Source: Butyriboletus loyo (taxonomy: Eukaryota; Basidiomycota; Agaricomycetes; Boletales; Boletaceae). Taken from it: a DNA stretch of 31,489 bases. Position 1 is the stretch's first letter, and each line of letters starts with the position of its first letter. This document shows positions 30,787-31,489 of the stretch, piece by piece. Position numbers and translations under genes: made by a program. The notes beneath the pieces were generated by a model. The model ran no database searches. It was given only the letters and a program-made list of their open reading frames with translations, and had not been told where the DNA came from. The stretch covers positions 1 through 31,489 of the forward strand of contig JBBPSI010000268.1 in assembly GCA_038093515.1 (NCBI GenBank), in the 5' to 3' direction.

Positions 30787-31489
30787 AAGGAGTGATTTTT
30801 CCTGACTTGAGGTGTTCTTCGACAAATGCCTTACATGCCTCCGACTCTTTCGGGTTCAGAGGGTAGACTTTAGCGACTTTGGGAACAAAGTCTTTATCGA
30901 GGTCGATGGCGTGGTCGAAGGAACGGGATGGAGGTAACTCCTCAGTGTTCTTTTTGTCAAAAACATCCGCAAAGGCTGCAAACGGGGTCGGGAGGACGGC
31001 TTTTTCTTTGACAGCTTGGGCGGCGATCTCGGTGGCGATGGTGGCTTTTCTGACAGGGTAAGCTTCCCTTGCTGAAGTGTCTACTCGCTTCTTCCAGAGC
31101 TTGGCGATCTTGGAGTCTGGATCCAAGTCAAGGTATTGTACCAGGTACCTTTGAGCGATTGCCCGAGGGGAGTCGTGTCGGGGCTTCTTGATCTGATCTG
31201 GGAGATCGATGTGGCCAGTGGCCCAATCTATTACCGGGTTTGCTTCTCTTAACCACGGTAGTCCCAGGATCATGTTTTCTCTTCCTATGTTGAGGACCAG
31301 GAAGCTCCGTTCCTCCTCAGTTTCTCCAATCCTGATGGAGATGGTGACCTTGTGTCTGATGACTCCTCCTTGATTGTTTGACCCGTCCACATTCTGGGCA
31401 CTAAGTGGCTTGGGTAGCCGTTCCATTGGCAGTTTCTTTCGCTTCACTAGATCGCGATCTATGAAGCATCCGCTTGTGCCGCTGTCCAC
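30782..31489 (-). pseudogene. Gypsy pol, aspartic protease part, N-terminus outside window and C-terminus cut by the solo LTR
   Basis: Begins (at the window edge) with MDSGTSGCFID, the D-S/T-G active site of a retroviral-type aspartic protease. It continues through FLVLNIGRENMILGLPWL, the usual second half of such a domain. A linker follows, leading to the start of RT (DHAIDLDKDFVPK, YPLNPKESEACKAFVEEHL). The frame enters the solo LTR after PSK and stops within 20 bases. It is expected to cut the Gag-Pol polyprotein; in this copy it could be made only as a truncated product without RT. Confidence 0.9.

Larger units (their letters stand above)
25931..31489 (-). mobile_element. Ty3/gypsy LTR retrotransposon of the chromovirus type, minus strand, 5' end outside window
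   Basis: Read on the minus strand: protease (31489-30782), [solo LTR 30781-30355], reverse transcriptase, RNase H, integrase and chromodomain (30349-27656), an extra zinc-knuckle ORF (27646-26408), polypurine tract, 3' LTR (26356-25931). The order PR-RT-RH-IN places it in Ty3/gypsy, and the C-terminal chromodomain makes it a chromovirus. The gag region, primer-binding site and 5' LTR lie beyond the right edge. The base before the LTR at the left end is preceded by CTTAG, so the target-site duplication would be CTTAG if the insertion was simple; the partner copy is outside the window. Confidence 0.93.

Overview
The window is nuclear DNA from a filamentous basidiomycete, most likely an Agaricomycete. 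Genes are intron-dense, with introns mostly 45-60 nt. The proteins resemble agaricomycete families, and the right end holds a chromovirus-type Ty3/gypsy retrotransposon. I could not place the species. The gene models below were spliced by hand: each intron was chosen so that the frame is kept and the protein matches its family. About 50 introns were placed this way.

Layout. 1-845 (+): 3' end of an MFS drug:H+ antiporter. 971-1495 (-): unrecognised 174-aa protein. 2115-3457 (+): N-terminal fragment of a mitochondrial ABC1/ADCK2-like kinase that has lost its catalytic core. 3904-4458 (+): unrecognised single-pass membrane protein. 5426-8355 (-): complete Ku70 gene, 19 coding exons, ending in a SAP domain. 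8693-9952 (+): PP2A activator (PTPA), head-to-head with Ku70 across 337 bp. 12921-14521 (+): ornithine decarboxylase behind a long leader with no ATG. 15248-17147 (+): APSES/Xbp1-like transcription factor, 8 exons, two of them micro-exons. 19732-23181 (+): SPX-domain low-affinity phosphate transporter, 16 coding exons. 23488-23730 (-): remnant of a TPR-repeat protein.

At about 23.7 kb the sequence changes to an AT-rich, gene-free island of about 2.2 kb with internal direct repeats. It is followed by a Ty3/gypsy element on the minus strand (25931 to beyond the right edge): 3' LTR, polypurine tract, an extra zinc-knuckle ORF downstream of pol, then pol read leftwards as protease, RT, RNase H, integrase and chromodomain. 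Pol is cut between protease and RT by a related solo LTR in the opposite orientation, with a perfect 5-bp target-site duplication.

The cellular genes are conserved housekeeping or regulatory genes (NHEJ repair, PP2A activation, polyamine synthesis, transcription, phosphate uptake) with no operon-like logic. I found no convincing new multi-gene system. The points most worth a second look are the nested LTR and its symmetrical TATA palindrome, the 3' zinc-knuckle ORF, the group of GC-AG introns in the Ku70/PTPA pair, the truncated ABC1 kinase, and the AT-rich repeat island.
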